A stretch of DNA of 64,000 bases from Paenibacillus massiliensis 2301065 = DSM 16942 (lineage in GTDB: Bacteria > Bacillota > Bacilli > Paenibacillales > Paenibacillaceae), in contig NZ_KB898190.1 of the NCBI RefSeq assembly GCF_000377505.1, positions 186,001 through 250,000 of the forward strand, written 5' to 3'. The position numbers were made by a program, and so were the translations under genes. The notes under the pieces are model-generated. The model ran no database searches. It worked only from the letters and a program-made list of their open reading frames with translations, and was not told where the DNA came from. Shown here one piece after another: positions 8,124 to 17,024 of this stretch. The stretch's first letter is position 1. Each line of letters opens with the position of its first letter.

Positions 8124-9136
8124 AAGGCTTTGTTAAACTTTGTTGTTGATATTTGATAATAACGAACAAACGTTCCATAACATAGGCAATATCACTATTC
8201 GGAGATGGTTTACCTATGGATTTAAAGGAACTGAAAAGCTTGCTACTGCCTTAAACGATAGCGAAAAACGAGAACTTGTTTACTTTTTGCAGACTCGAAC
8301 GACGTGGATTGCTAATCAAATACCGGCAATTGATGAAATTCAAGAGCAGAAGCACAAAGATGGGCTTGTTTGTCCGCATTGTAAAAATCATTCTGTCTTG
8401 CGATTTGGAAAGTACGCTGTAAAAACATGCACTGGAGAGGTTAAACGTCAACATTACCGTTGTAAGTCCTGTCGCCAAACGTTCAATGACCTTACAAACA
8501 CCCCTCTTCAACGCACGAGAAGACCTCATATTTAGGTTCGTTTTATTGAATGCATGATTGAGGGCTTTTCTCTGAGAAAATGTGCAGAGCAGTTAAACGA
8601 TGAAGTCACGCATGTTCACCAAACGCAAGCCACGTAAACGTGGAGGTAAAGCTAATTATTGTGGTATAAGCCACGATCAAGTGTGCGTACTGGTTGCTCG
8701 TGACCGTCAGAAAATGACCTACTCTGGTGTGCTTGGGCGTGGACGTATTCGAACTACATAATTGGACGAAGCAATTGGCGGTCATCTCTCCGACTCAAAC
8801 GTGCTATGCACTAATTCGTGGAGGGCATTCAGTTCCTATGCGAATTCAAAAGGCTTGGCTCATTATCGATTCAAGCCCGACGGAAAACAGCGTGTGAAAG
8901 GCATATACCATATCCAAAACGTAAACAGCTACCACAGCCGCTTGAAGAAATGGATGGATCGCTTTAATGGTGTTGCAACGAAATATTTGCAACATTATTT
9001 GGCTTGGTTTCGATACTTAGACAGCAAGGAATATGAGAATACCGCATCGAATAAGAAAAATATGTTGGTCAAATCGTGCTTGTTTACTGTAACCGACACG
9101 AATACCAAACTTCGGATTTCTGCTTATTCTTGTTAA
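8124..9136 (+). mobile_element. Decayed IS1595-family insertion sequence
   Basis: AT-rich segment holding the remains of an IS1595-type transposase. A possible left end is GGCTTTGTTAAAC near 8126, four bases after the stop codon of the anti-sigma gene. I could not find a matching right inverted repeat or a target duplication, so the right boundary is only the end of the recognisable reading frame. Confidence 0.65.
8140..9136 (+). pseudogene. IS1595-family transposase, degenerate
   Basis: The 5' part (8140-8535) encodes an N-terminal domain and the family zinc ribbon (CPHCKNH...YRCKSCRQTFNDLTNT). It ends at a TAG where a Trp codon is expected (RRPHI-stop-VRFIECMIEG); the frame then runs on to about 8610. 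From about 8620 a second frame resumes with RKPRKRGGKA and QVCVLVARDRQK, passes another in-frame stop (TAA 8759-8761, where relatives have CAA) and continues LDEAIGGHLS to the C-terminal HIQNVNSYHSRLKKWMDRF. The piece between the two frames is far too short, so part of the core is deleted. Two nonsense codons plus a deletion with frameshift make it non-functional. Confidence 0.85.
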
Positions 9137-9148
9137 GCTAGCTGTCAG

Positions 9149-9595
9149 TTATGTACTAAAAATTTGTTCGAGATGGTGTTCCAAGTGCTCAACATAGTCT
9201 TTTATAAGCCACTCTAACGTAACAAGTTTTTCTTCACCAATGTCGCATAAATACAGCAACTTGTCTTCAGGAATGTTTGCAATGACTTCAGCCACTTGCT
9301 TATTCAACATAACCCAAAGAGCCAAAATATGATCAATACTTAGGTTTTGGTAATTCATGAGTTCCACCCAATGATTCTGGGCGTATTTTAACACTGAGTA
9401 AGGTTGAGATTCATATTGAGAACGCACAAATCGTTGTAAATTAGTAAGTGCGGAGTCACACAGATGCCCTAGTATTTCCTTTTTTGACCAACTGTTTGGT
9501 CGGGTCCGAATAGAAAAATCGAGTTCAGAATAAGTATGGATTCTGGATGGAACATCCGTAATCCTAAAATTAAGATGTTGTAAGATGGCTTCCAT
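9149..9595 (-). CDS. DinB-like four-helix metal-binding protein
   Basis: 148-residue protein of the DinB/YfiT-like superfamily, whose members are thiol-dependent transferases or proteins of unknown role. Visible marks are the helix with KKEILGHLCDSALTN, supplying the first metal-binding His, and the C-terminal helix DYVEHLEHHLEQ, supplying the other two His. The start is taken at ATG 9595 because GGAGGAG lies just upstream; an in-frame ATG at 9634 lacks a ribosome binding site. The gene is AT-richer than the neighbours and lies next to the IS remnant, so it may be a horizontally acquired cargo gene. Substrate unknown. Confidence 0.75.
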   Translation of the reverse strand: MEAILQHLNFRITDVPSRIHTYSELDFSIRTRPNSWSKKEILGHLCDSALTNLQRFVRSQYESQPYSVLKYAQNHWVELMNYQNLSIDHILALWVMLNKQVAEVIANIPEDKLLYLCDIGEEKLVTLEWLIKDYVEHLEHHLEQIFST

Positions 9596-9704
9596 GGTAT
9601 CTCCTCCAATTTGTTTTATAGATTGTACCAACACTATTATTGTGGGTCAACAATTGGTTATTACGTGCAGGTAATTCTTAAACAAACGGGTACGATAGCT
9701 AATG

Positions 9705-9731
9705 AACCGCCTTTCAACTGAGGCGGTTTTC
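9705..9731 (+). terminator. Hairpin with short T run
   Basis: AACCGCCT and AGGCGGTT form a perfect 8-bp stem with an 8-base loop followed by TTTTC. No plus-strand gene ends nearby except the transposase remnant, so it may be a leftover of the insert. Confidence 0.55.
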
Positions 9732-9771
9732 TTATGGTCAAATATCAACATTAGAATTTAACATAGCCAAC

Positions 9772-9800
9772 AAAAAAAGTGGACCCGAAGCTTCGGGTCC
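9772..9800 (-). terminator. Terminator of the GNAT gene
   Basis: A perfect 20-base palindrome at 9781-9800 (core GAAGCTTC) is followed on the minus strand by seven T residues, 117 bases after the GNAT stop codon. Confidence 0.7.
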
Positions 9801-9916
9801 CAAAATTTATAATATTCAAAAGGGGGTCATGTCATCATTGTACCCGTTGTCTGTTAGAGTCTTTTTGCATCTATATTTCAATTGTGTAACAAAACATAAC
9901 GATAAGAAATCAGAGC

Positions 9917-10513
9917 TCAATATCGCGCTTGGTGAGTCCCCTCATTCGAAGTGATGAACTCCTCCGCATTGATGCCATAAACCTCTACGATCGTGCCTTC
10001 GTTTCCGATACCGTGATAGCCTAGCTTACGATCCAGCTTCATTCCGTTCTTCAGCAGCACACGTGCCGAAGCTCCGTTCTGCTCATGGCATCTGCCCTCG
10101 ACTCGTTTGAAGCCCAGATTGCTAAAGCCCAGAGCTAGCCACTCCTTCACGATCTCACTTGCCAGCCCCTGCCCCCAATAGTCCCGCTCCAGAATATAGC
10201 CAATCTGCACCTGACCATTCCGCTCATTCCAGTGCTGATATGAGATCAGCCCAATCACCGTCTCATGCTCACGGAGTGTGATTACATAATGTAAGGCCTC
10301 CAGAGCGGCTGCGCTGGTATGGATTTGCTGTACAAGTCGAAGAGCCCGTTCCTCAGGTGGCTTGTTATTACGATTGACATATTGGACTACGAGCGGGTCT
10401 GACAGCAGCTGCCTCAGCCTGCCTCCATCCTCTGGACGCAGCTTGCGCATTCTGGTCCTTGCTGAATATAGCTCGGGAAGTGAAGCACGAATTGTCTGTT
10501 TCGTCAGCACCAT
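9917..10513 (-). CDS. GNAT-family N-acetyltransferase (RimJ/RimL-like)
   Basis: Acetyl-CoA-dependent N-acyltransferase of 198 residues. The acetyl-CoA pyrophosphate-binding motif is seen in IGYILERDYWGQGLASEIVKEW (motif A, Q/RxxGxG/A), with RVEGRCHEQNGASARVLLKNG as motif B, the line typical for RimJ/RimL-like enzymes that acetylate protein N termini or small amines. The start at ATG 10513 is set by AAGGAGG five bases upstream; an in-frame upstream ATG at 10561 has none. It lies 65 bases after the metallophosphoesterase gene in the same direction. Substrate cannot be read from sequence. Confidence 0.85.
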   Translation of the reverse strand: MVLTKQTIRASLPELYSARTRMRKLRPEDGGRLRQLLSDPLVVQYVNRNNKPPEERALRLVQQIHTSAAALEALHYVITLREHETVIGLISYQHWNERNGQVQIGYILERDYWGQGLASEIVKEWLALGFSNLGFKRVEGRCHEQNGASARVLLKNGMKLDRKLGYHGIGNEGTIVEVYGINAEEFITSNEGTHQARY

Positions 10514-10578
10514 ATTACCTCCTTGGGTACCTCCGGTGGGCGTCCACAGCCTGACATTCATATCGCGGGACCGGAAGC

Positions 10579-11313
10579 TTAATCCTGCAAGCCTCTGTAT
10601 ATGGCAGTCCGTAATTCTCTGATGTAATAATTCAATGATGGCACCTTGGCCTCTTCAGCCTGTCTTACAGCCAGTTCAATATCGTACGGGACTCGAATGA
10701 ACTGGATCGAGAAGCCTTCCCGTGTAGTGTCTCCTATATGCCCCTCCAGGATACAATACGAAGCCTCCGTCATATCCAGCGGATTGCCCACACTGCCTAC
10801 ATTGAATAAAGTTCTGCCGTGCAGGTGTTGCAGAAATGCATTATGTACATCTCCATACCCCACGGTATCAGGTTCGAAACGGCTGTCTTCCTGCTCATCG
10901 GGTGTTGGATCGAACATCCCCATTCGACTTTCAGCGGAATCCCACGGTTGTACCCGGTGGTAGACGCTCTGCGGAGAAGCATGGACAAGCCGAATACGGC
11001 GCCCACTCATTAGAAAATCATAATGGAATGGCAGCTCCCCTAGCTCACGAACTCGCTGTGGCCCCAATAGCTTCGCATGCCAACTGAAGTTCTCGTCCGA
11101 TTCTCGTCCGATAAGCTCATCCCAGTTCCCTCTAATCATGATCCTGCAGTGCTTACGTGCACTTTCAAATACCTCTACAGGGTTCGGCCCTTTACCGACC
11201 AGATCTCCCAGGCAGTAGATTTCCGTAACCCCTCGTACAGATATATCCTCCAGTACTGCATTCCATGCAGCCAGATTGCCGTGCAAATCCGAGACTATAG
11301 CAATTCGTTGCAT
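10579..11313 (-). CDS. Metallophosphoesterase (calcineurin-like, YfcE/ApaH-like)
   Basis: Predicted cytoplasmic phosphodiesterase or phosphatase of 244 residues. The dinuclear metal-site motifs appear in order: SDLHGN at residues 8-13, GDLVGKGPNP near residue 36, RGNWDE near residue 61, LVHASP near residue 110 and the late GDVH near residue 153, then GSVGNP. This is the order of the calcineurin-like family including bacterial YfcE and serine/threonine-type phosphatases. AGGAGG precedes the ATG. No signal peptide is visible. It lies in a minus-strand run with a second phosphoesterase; whether they act on related substrates is unknown. Confidence 0.85.
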   Translation of the reverse strand: MQRIAIVSDLHGNLAAWNAVLEDISVRGVTEIYCLGDLVGKGPNPVEVFESARKHCRIMIRGNWDELIGRESDENFSWHAKLLGPQRVRELGELPFHYDFLMSGRRIRLVHASPQSVYHRVQPWDSAESRMGMFDPTPDEQEDSRFEPDTVGYGDVHNAFLQHLHGRTLFNVGSVGNPLDMTEASYCILEGHIGDTTREGFSIQFIRVPYDIELAVRQAEEAKVPSLNYYIRELRTAIYRGLQD

Positions 11314-11373
11314 CCTGATTCCTCCTTCATCTCTAACCTCGCTGAACGAATTGCACCCTGAGCACTCCAGACG

Positions 11374-12342
11374 CTACACATCCTGTCCTCTTCGGAGCGT
11401 AAGCACCGTAAGCTCAGGCGGACACAATACCCGGACAGGCAGTTGGGTCATCCCGATACCTCGATTTACGTATACTGGCATCTTACGCTCTCCTACGCTA
11501 TATAGCCCCTGCACGTACTTGCGTCCACCAGGTGGAGTCTTGAGCGCACCAAGGAACGGGGCCCGAATCTGCCCTCCATGGCTGTGCCCAGACAGCTGCA
11601 AATGAATGCCAGCTTCTGCAGCCTGATCTGCAAAATCAGGCGCATGCATGAGCAGCAGCTTGAACATGGTGGCTGGAATCCCTGCTATGGCTCTAGACAG
11701 ATCCGGCTTGCTAAGCAGCAAATCCTCCAGGCCAACAATAGCTAATCGCTCTCCGTGACGCTCAAGGATCTCGTGTTCATTTTTGAGCAAGCGAAATCCA
11801 GTATGCTTATATAATGCCTGCACTCCTTCGGGTATACCCCGATAATCATGATTACCTAGCACAGTGTACTTCCCCAGCGGGGCCTCCATTGCAGCCAGCA
11901 AGGGAAGGTAGTCCTGCATGGAATCAGCATAATCATCGACAATGTCACCCGTGAAGCACAGCAAATCTGGCTGAAGCTGTCGAATAGCCTCTGCCATATT
12001 GTCAATATGATCATCATTCGTAAAGAAGCCCAGATGCATATCGCTGAAATGCACGATACGCATACCATCAAAGCTACTCGGCAGCCCCGGGAAGCTGAGC
12101 GACAACCGGGTAATCTCCAGCCTGTGTGGCTCCCAGACACTGGCATATCCGCCCGTCAGCAGGGCCATACCTACCGCCGCAACAGCCCCCTTCTTCAGAA
12201 AGCTTCGCCGTGTCATCTTGAGCTCTCCAGAGGCTACTGTCGGCCCAGATGTCATCTCATCCAGACCCTGCCTAGTATCTGTAGCTTCCTTCTCCCTATC
12301 CGACTCAGGCCTCCCTGCATGCGGTTTATCCACCATATGCAT
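11374..12342 (-). CDS. Tat-exported metallophosphoesterase (YkuE-like)
   Basis: 322-residue phosphoesterase with a twin-arginine signal (MTRRSFLKKG, then a ~20-residue hydrophobic stretch), preceded by an unusually long 42-residue polar n-region. Metal motifs: FSDMHLG, FTGDIVDD, LGNHDYRG, LLMHAPDF and SGHSHGGQ. In B. subtilis the homologous YkuE is carried by the TatAyCy translocase and retained at the cell wall, so an extracytoplasmic site is likely here. GGAGG lies before ATG 12342; an internal start at the second or later Met would shorten the n-region. It ends 60 bases before the next phosphoesterase gene and follows the acetyltransferase gene by 13 bases, suggesting an operon. Confidence 0.87.
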   Translation of the reverse strand: MHMVDKPHAGRPESDREKEATDTRQGLDEMTSGPTVASGELKMTRRSFLKKGAVAAVGMALLTGGYASVWEPHRLEITRLSLSFPGLPSSFDGMRIVHFSDMHLGFFTNDDHIDNMAEAIRQLQPDLLCFTGDIVDDYADSMQDYLPLLAAMEAPLGKYTVLGNHDYRGIPEGVQALYKHTGFRLLKNEHEILERHGERLAIVGLEDLLLSKPDLSRAIAGIPATMFKLLLMHAPDFADQAAEAGIHLQLSGHSHGGQIRAPFLGALKTPPGGRKYVQGLYSVGERKMPVYVNRGIGMTQLPVRVLCPPELTVLTLRRGQDV

Positions 12343-12355
12343 CAGGCCTCCTTAT

Positions 12356-13171
12356 TTATAAAGTTCGGTTGACCGGTAGCCATGCTTGAGCATAATCGAC
12401 TAACACCCGCTGTCGGCCCAAGAAACAGGATGCCTGACCGATCTCCATACGCCGAGCCTCACCTGGGTAATCCCGCTCAAAATCTGCCCCCAGGCGGTCA
12501 AAATCATCTGACGTAATATTGATATCCCGACGCTTAACCCATTGCTTGTTCCCCTGCTGTAGCACAGGCGCCAGAAGCTCCTGCTCTTCTTTCCCTGCAT
12601 AATCCGTCCTGTACTCTGCAAGATGCAACGAGGTATTACTGTCATGTCCGCAGCCTAACAGTAACACATAAGCATCGTTCTCATACATTCTTGCCAGTGG
12701 AGAAGCCTCGCCAAGTGCAAAATCAAGACTGTGCTCAGCTAGCAAGGCCTCTGCAAATGGACCTTGAGCAGCAAAGGAGAGCTGGGGATGCATGCTACGT
12801 ATCACTCCAGGCAACAGCCGAAACAGCTCGGCGACTCGCCCCATGCCATTTGTAACCGTCAAGTATGGATCATAAGCCGGCATCTCCTCGCGGATCAGAT
12901 TCCACCATTTCGGATCTGCCGGAGGAGCCTGCCATGTTGCAGGATCTGTCAGATCACTCGATTGCGTCGGCATGACCAGCGTTCCTTGCGGCCCCAATGC
13001 GAGTCGGAGCGCCGTAATGACAGTGCTCGCGTCGCCTGGAATATATCGTCCGAAGCTGCGCAGCGAAGTATGTACGAGCAGTGTCATGCCTTCACGAACA
13101 CCCAGATTATGCAGGGAACGCACAAGCTCCGTCTGCGTAAGGGGCTGCTCAATGATCATGTTATGAGTCAT
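12356..13171 (-). CDS. AAC(3)-family aminoglycoside N-acetyltransferase (YokD-like)
   Basis: 271-residue member of the Antibiotic_NAT family, acetyl-CoA-dependent. Typical lines are MTLLVHTSLRSFGRYIPGDAS, GTLVMPTQSSDLTDPATW, GRVAELFRLLPGVIRSMHPQLSFAAQG and LLLGCGHDSNTSLHLAEYR; the HP in the third and the catalytic-region GCGHDSNTSLHLAE are family hallmarks. Chromosomal members such as YokD of Bacillus do not always confer drug resistance, so the natural substrate is open. The start at ATG 13171 has AAAGGAA upstream; the ATG at 13213 has no ribosome binding site. The next gene begins 13 bases after its stop. Confidence 0.85.
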   Translation of the reverse strand: MTHNMIIEQPLTQTELVRSLHNLGVREGMTLLVHTSLRSFGRYIPGDASTVITALRLALGPQGTLVMPTQSSDLTDPATWQAPPADPKWWNLIREEMPAYDPYLTVTNGMGRVAELFRLLPGVIRSMHPQLSFAAQGPFAEALLAEHSLDFALGEASPLARMYENDAYVLLLGCGHDSNTSLHLAEYRTDYAGKEEQELLAPVLQQGNKQWVKRRDINITSDDFDRLGADFERDYPGEARRMEIGQASCFLGRQRVLVDYAQAWLPVNRTL

Positions 13172-13351
13172 ACGCTCAATTCCTTTCAGCTTGCTGTTCA
13201 AACCGCTATTCACCTTAAATCATGGAACAGCAGGCTTAAGAGCGTTCGACAAGGCTCACCGCTTGCGGCGACTCTATACTCAGCTGTAATCTGATTAAGG
13301 TACTGGGTCGTTTTTATTACACGTAGTATATCATAAGCCGGAAGTCTATTG

Positions 13352-13406
13352 AAAAAAAACGCTCCCCGCCAGACAACTGCTGTGCAGTTCTCATGACAGG
13401 GAGCAT
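13352..13406 (-). terminator. Terminator of sdhCAB
   Basis: On the minus strand ATGCTCCC and GGGAGCGT pair around an internally structured loop, followed by eight T residues, shortly after the sdhB stop codon. Confidence 0.8.
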
Positions 13407-13424
13407 TTCAAGGATGCTGTACCG

Positions 13425-14180
13425 TTACACCGTCAGCCAACGCTTAAACATGTGCTTGGTCGTTTCCTTGTTCATTTCAGCAATTGAAGTTGTCAATGGA
13501 ATACCTTTCGGACAAGCGCGTACACAGTTCTGTGAGTTGCCGCAGCCTTCGATTCCACCAGCCTCCATGAGCGCCTCCAGACGCTCATCCTTGTTCATCT
13601 CACCTGTAGGATGACTGTTGAATAGACGAACCTGAGAGATCGCCGCAGGTCCAATGAAGTCTGTCTTCTCATTCACATTCGGACAAGCCTCCAGGCAGAC
13701 GCCGCAGGTCATACATTTGGACAGCTCATAAGCCCATTGTCGTTTCTTCTCATTCATTCTCGGACCGGCACCCAGGTCGTAGGTACCGTCGATTGGAATC
13801 CATGCTTTTACCTTCTTCAGTGCATTGAACATCCGTCCACGGTCAATGACCAGATCCCGTACTACAGGGAAGGTGCTCATCGGTGCCACCTGTACCGGCT
13901 GCTCCAGTTGATCGATCAACGCCGCACAAGCCTGACGCGGCTTGCCGTTAATCACCATGGAGCAGGCACCACATACCTCCTCCAGACAGTTGGATTCCCA
14001 GCATACTGGTGCTGTATCGCCCCCTGAGCTGGTGACTGGATTCCGCTGAATCTCCATCAGAGCACTGATGACATTCATGCCAGAGCGGTAAGGAATCTCG
14101 AACTCTTCCTTATACGGTGCCGACTCCGGCTGATCCTGACGGGTAATGACTAGCTTAAGCGTTTTTTTCACATCGGCCAT
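13425..14180 (-). CDS. sdhB: Succinate dehydrogenase iron-sulfur subunit
   Basis: Electron-transfer subunit of complex II, 251 residues. The N-terminal ferredoxin domain carries the [2Fe-2S] cysteines (CWESNCLEEVCGACSMVINGKPRQAC split over residues ~55-85), and the C-terminal domain has CMTCGVCLEACP and CGNSQNCVRACPKG for the [4Fe-4S] and [3Fe-4S] clusters. It passes electrons from the SdhA flavin to the SdhC haem and menaquinone. Third gene of the sdhCAB operon, 83 bases after sdhA. Length matches the Bacillus enzyme. A strong terminator follows. Confidence 0.97.
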   Translation of the reverse strand: MADVKKTLKLVITRQDQPESAPYKEEFEIPYRSGMNVISALMEIQRNPVTSSGGDTAPVCWESNCLEEVCGACSMVINGKPRQACAALIDQLEQPVQVAPMSTFPVVRDLVIDRGRMFNALKKVKAWIPIDGTYDLGAGPRMNEKKRQWAYELSKCMTCGVCLEACPNVNEKTDFIGPAAISQVRLFNSHPTGEMNKDERLEALMEAGGIEGCGNSQNCVRACPKGIPLTTSIAEMNKETTKHMFKRWLTV

Positions 14181-14263
14181 CCTATTTCATCCTTTCCTCC
14201 GGCTGCCCGTTAATATAGGCGCAGACAGACCGGGTAGTCGTCACTTCAGCCATCTTGGCCGAA

Positions 14264-16009
14264 TTATTTGCTCTTGGAATAGTCACGTACACGCGGTGGA
14301 ATGAGAGATACGTCCACAGGCTCGTACGAGATTTGTGGCCCTTCCGGAGTCCAATCCGCAATGGTCGTCTTTAGGAACCCTTCATCATTCCGATCCGGGA
14401 ATTCCGGCTTATAGTGTGCACCACGGCTCTCATCACGCAGCAGCGCACCCTTGGTCATCGCCTCTGCCAGCTCCAGCATATTCCACAGCTGACGTGTGAA
14501 GGCTGCGCCGGTATTGTTCCAGCGCGATGCGTCATTGATGTTAATTTTGCGGTAGCGCTGCTTGAGCTCCTTGATTTTGTTGATCGTCGCTTCGAGCTTA
14601 TCGTTGTAGCGCACCACTGTCATATTGTTGGTCATCCACTCGCCAAGCTCTTTATGAATGACATAGGCGTTCTCGTTACCATCGTTGGTCAGAATACCTT
14701 CATATTTATCTACCTGCTGCTTGCGTTGCCCCTCGAATACAGAGGAAGCTACATCGCGAGCCGATTTCTTAAGCCCCTTGATGTACTCTACTGCTTTCGG
14801 GCCAGCAACCATGCCGCCATAGATAGCTGATAGCAAGGAGTTCGCGCCGAGACGGTTCGCACCATGATACTGGAACTCACATTCACCAGCAGCGAACAGA
14901 CCAGGAATGTTCGTCATTTGATTGTAATCTACCCACATCCCACCCATGGAGTAGTGAACCGCAGGGAAGATGCGCATGGGCAGCTTGCGTGGATCGTCAC
15001 CGACGAATTTCTCATAGATTTCAATAATTCCACCGAGCTTGACGTCCAGCTCTTTGGGGTCCTTATGTGATAAGTCCAGATAGACCATGTTCTCGCCGTT
15101 AATTCCGAGCCCCTGATCCACGCAGACACTGAAGATTTCACGAGTTGCGATATCACGCGGAACCAGGTTGCCGTAAGCCGGATATTTTTCCTCCAGGAAG
15201 TACCAAGGCTTACCGTCCTTATAAGTCCAGATCCGCCCACCTTCACCGCGAGCCGACTCGGACATCAGACGCAGCTTGTCATCACCAGGAATGGCCGTTG
15301 GGTGAATCTGGATGAACTCACCATTTGCATAGCGTACACCCTGCTGATATACCGCGCCGGCAGCAGTTCCGGTATTAATGACGGAATTCGTCGTTTTACC
15401 GAAAATAATGCCAGGGCCACCGGAGGCAAGAATAACGGCATCGGCTATAATGGTCGCGATCTCCATCGTCTTCAGCTCCTGAGCCACAATACCACGGCAG
15501 ATCCCCTCATCATCAATAACAGCCTGAAGGAATTCAGAGTTCTCGTGCTTGGTGACAAGTCCTGCTGCTTCCCAGCGACGTACCTGCTCATCCAATGCAT
15601 ACAAGAGCTGCTGCCCTGTCGTAGCACCTGCAAATGCAGTACGGTGATGCTGAGTACCACCAAAACGGCGGAAATCAAGCAGACCCTCAGGGGTACGGTT
15701 GAACATAACACCCATACGATCCATGAGGTGGATAATACCCGGTGCCGCTTCGCACATCGCCTTAACTGGTGGCTGATTAGCCAGGAAATCTCCCCCATAG
15801 ACGGAATCATCGAAGTGAATCCACGGGGAGTCGCCCTCACCTTTGGTATTTACTGCTCCGTTAATACCGCCCTGCGCACAGACCGAGTGTGAGCGCTTGA
15901 CTGGTACCAGCGAGAATAGGTCTACGTGAACGCCTGCTTCTGCCGCCTTGATGGTCGCCATCAAGCCAGCGAGACCGCCGCCCACGACAATAATATTGGA
16001 TGCTGCCAT
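14264..16009 (-). CDS. sdhA: Succinate dehydrogenase flavoprotein subunit
   Basis: Catalytic subunit of complex II, 581 residues, oxidising succinate to fumarate. It has the N-terminal FAD dinucleotide fold (VVGGGLAGLMA), the covalent-FAD region RSHSVCAQGGING with its His, the active-site line HPTAIPGDDKLRLMSESARGEGG, HYSMGGMWVD, and LFAAGECEFQYHGANRLGANSLL. This matches the B. subtilis type (586 residues). GAGGAAGTGAG precedes the ATG. It follows sdhC by 84 bases and precedes sdhB, the standard Gram-positive order. The enzyme feeds the menaquinone pool served elsewhere in this window by mqn genes. Confidence 0.97.
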   Translation of the reverse strand: MAASNIIVVGGGLAGLMATIKAAEAGVHVDLFSLVPVKRSHSVCAQGGINGAVNTKGEGDSPWIHFDDSVYGGDFLANQPPVKAMCEAAPGIIHLMDRMGVMFNRTPEGLLDFRRFGGTQHHRTAFAGATTGQQLLYALDEQVRRWEAAGLVTKHENSEFLQAVIDDEGICRGIVAQELKTMEIATIIADAVILASGGPGIIFGKTTNSVINTGTAAGAVYQQGVRYANGEFIQIHPTAIPGDDKLRLMSESARGEGGRIWTYKDGKPWYFLEEKYPAYGNLVPRDIATREIFSVCVDQGLGINGENMVYLDLSHKDPKELDVKLGGIIEIYEKFVGDDPRKLPMRIFPAVHYSMGGMWVDYNQMTNIPGLFAAGECEFQYHGANRLGANSLLSAIYGGMVAGPKAVEYIKGLKKSARDVASSVFEGQRKQQVDKYEGILTNDGNENAYVIHKELGEWMTNNMTVVRYNDKLEATINKIKELKQRYRKININDASRWNNTGAAFTRQLWNMLELAEAMTKGALLRDESRGAHYKPEFPDRNDEGFLKTTIADWTPEGPQISYEPVDVSLIPPRVRDYSKSK

Positions 16010-16093
16010 GAATTCTCACTTCCTCTTCAGTAATACTTGCCGATGAATCTTGTTATGATCATCTACTATGATGTAAACCTCTATAATCCATTC

Positions 16094-16768
16094 TTAGCTG
16101 TACAGAGCGGAAATGGTATTCAGCAGAGAGGTTGCCTCACTGAATTCAGCCCCACGGAACGCAAAGAGTGTCGCAATGAACATGACGGACATCACTGCAA
16201 ATACTCCCATGCAAATGAAAGAGGAGACACGTTGAGCACGTGCACCTACTGTAATCCCCCAGCTAACCAGGAAGGACCATAGTCCATTGGCAAAGTGAAA
16301 GGATACGGCCACTACACTGATTGTGTAGAGGACGAACGATACAGGATTGCTCAGAATAGCATACATCTGGCCGCCAAGCTGCTCATGCGTAATGTTGCCC
16401 AATGCCACCTGCACTCGCGTATCATACACGTGCCAGATAATGAAGACGAAGGCAATGACGCCTGTAATCCGCTGTACCAAATAGCGCCAGTTGCGCTCAT
16501 ACCCGTAGCGATTCACATTCGGCTTCGCCTGGTAGGCAATGTATAGACCATATACACCGTGGAACAGCATCGGTAAATAGATCATTACGAACTCCAAAAC
16601 CAGGATCAGCGGTAGACCATTAATGAAAGCCACGCTCTTGTCAAAGCCTTCCTTGCCGTTCTCTACTGCGCTGAAATTGGCGAGCAGGTGATTCACAAAA
16701 AACAGGCCCAGTGGAATGATACCAAGCAAAGAGTGAATCTTGCGGGAGTAAAACCCTTTCATATGCAT
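16094..16768 (-). CDS. sdhC: Succinate dehydrogenase cytochrome b558 subunit
   Basis: Membrane anchor of complex II, 224 residues with five predicted membrane helices and haem-ligating His residues (RKIHSLLGIIPLGLFFVNHLL, LFHGVYGLYIAY, FIWHVYDTRV, SFHFANGLWSFL). This is the Bacillus-type di-haem single anchor rather than the SdhC/SdhD pair. AAGGGGAA lies six bases before ATG 16768 (MHMKGFYSRK); the more upstream in-frame Met has no ribosome binding site. First gene of sdhCAB, with a good promoter 42-70 bases upstream and a divergent LysR gene beyond it. Confidence 0.95.
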   Translation of the reverse strand: MHMKGFYSRKIHSLLGIIPLGLFFVNHLLANFSAVENGKEGFDKSVAFINGLPLILVLEFVMIYLPMLFHGVYGLYIAYQAKPNVNRYGYERNWRYLVQRITGVIAFVFIIWHVYDTRVQVALGNITHEQLGGQMYAILSNPVSFVLYTISVVAVSFHFANGLWSFLVSWGITVGARAQRVSSFICMGVFAVMSVMFIATLFAFRGAEFSEATSLLNTISALYS

Positions 16769-16809
16769 TGTTCCCCTTCCCAAAAATAGCGTTTTCAAAT
16801 TCTATATTT

Positions 16810-16838
16810 ATCATATCTCCCAAGAGGAGTTTCGACAA
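16810..16838 (-). promoter_or_regulatory. Predicted promoter of sdhCAB
   Basis: On the minus strand TTGTCG, a 17-base spacer and TATGAT lie 42 bases before the sdhC start. The spacer contains CTCCTCTTGGGAG, a short inverted repeat. A second dyad, AATTGTTATAACATTT, lies at 16936-16951 between this promoter and the divergent LysR gene and could be an operator. Confidence 0.6.
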
Positions 16839-17024
16839 ATTGTTCCTAAACCTGACTGATTAACTGTGAACAACTTGTGTCACTTTTTATGTTACTCCTT
16901 TTCATCTTATAATGGAATTGCAATATATTTATTAATTGTTATAACATTTAAGCATATACCCGTTAAAACTAAGCTGTGGTTGGTTGATTTAGACGAAAAG
17001 GAGCTGGTAGCCCTGTTTGAGGAT

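Noticed and set aside
15302..15892. 196-codon frame opposite sdhA
   Set aside because: Antisense shadow of a conserved gene with no translation signal.
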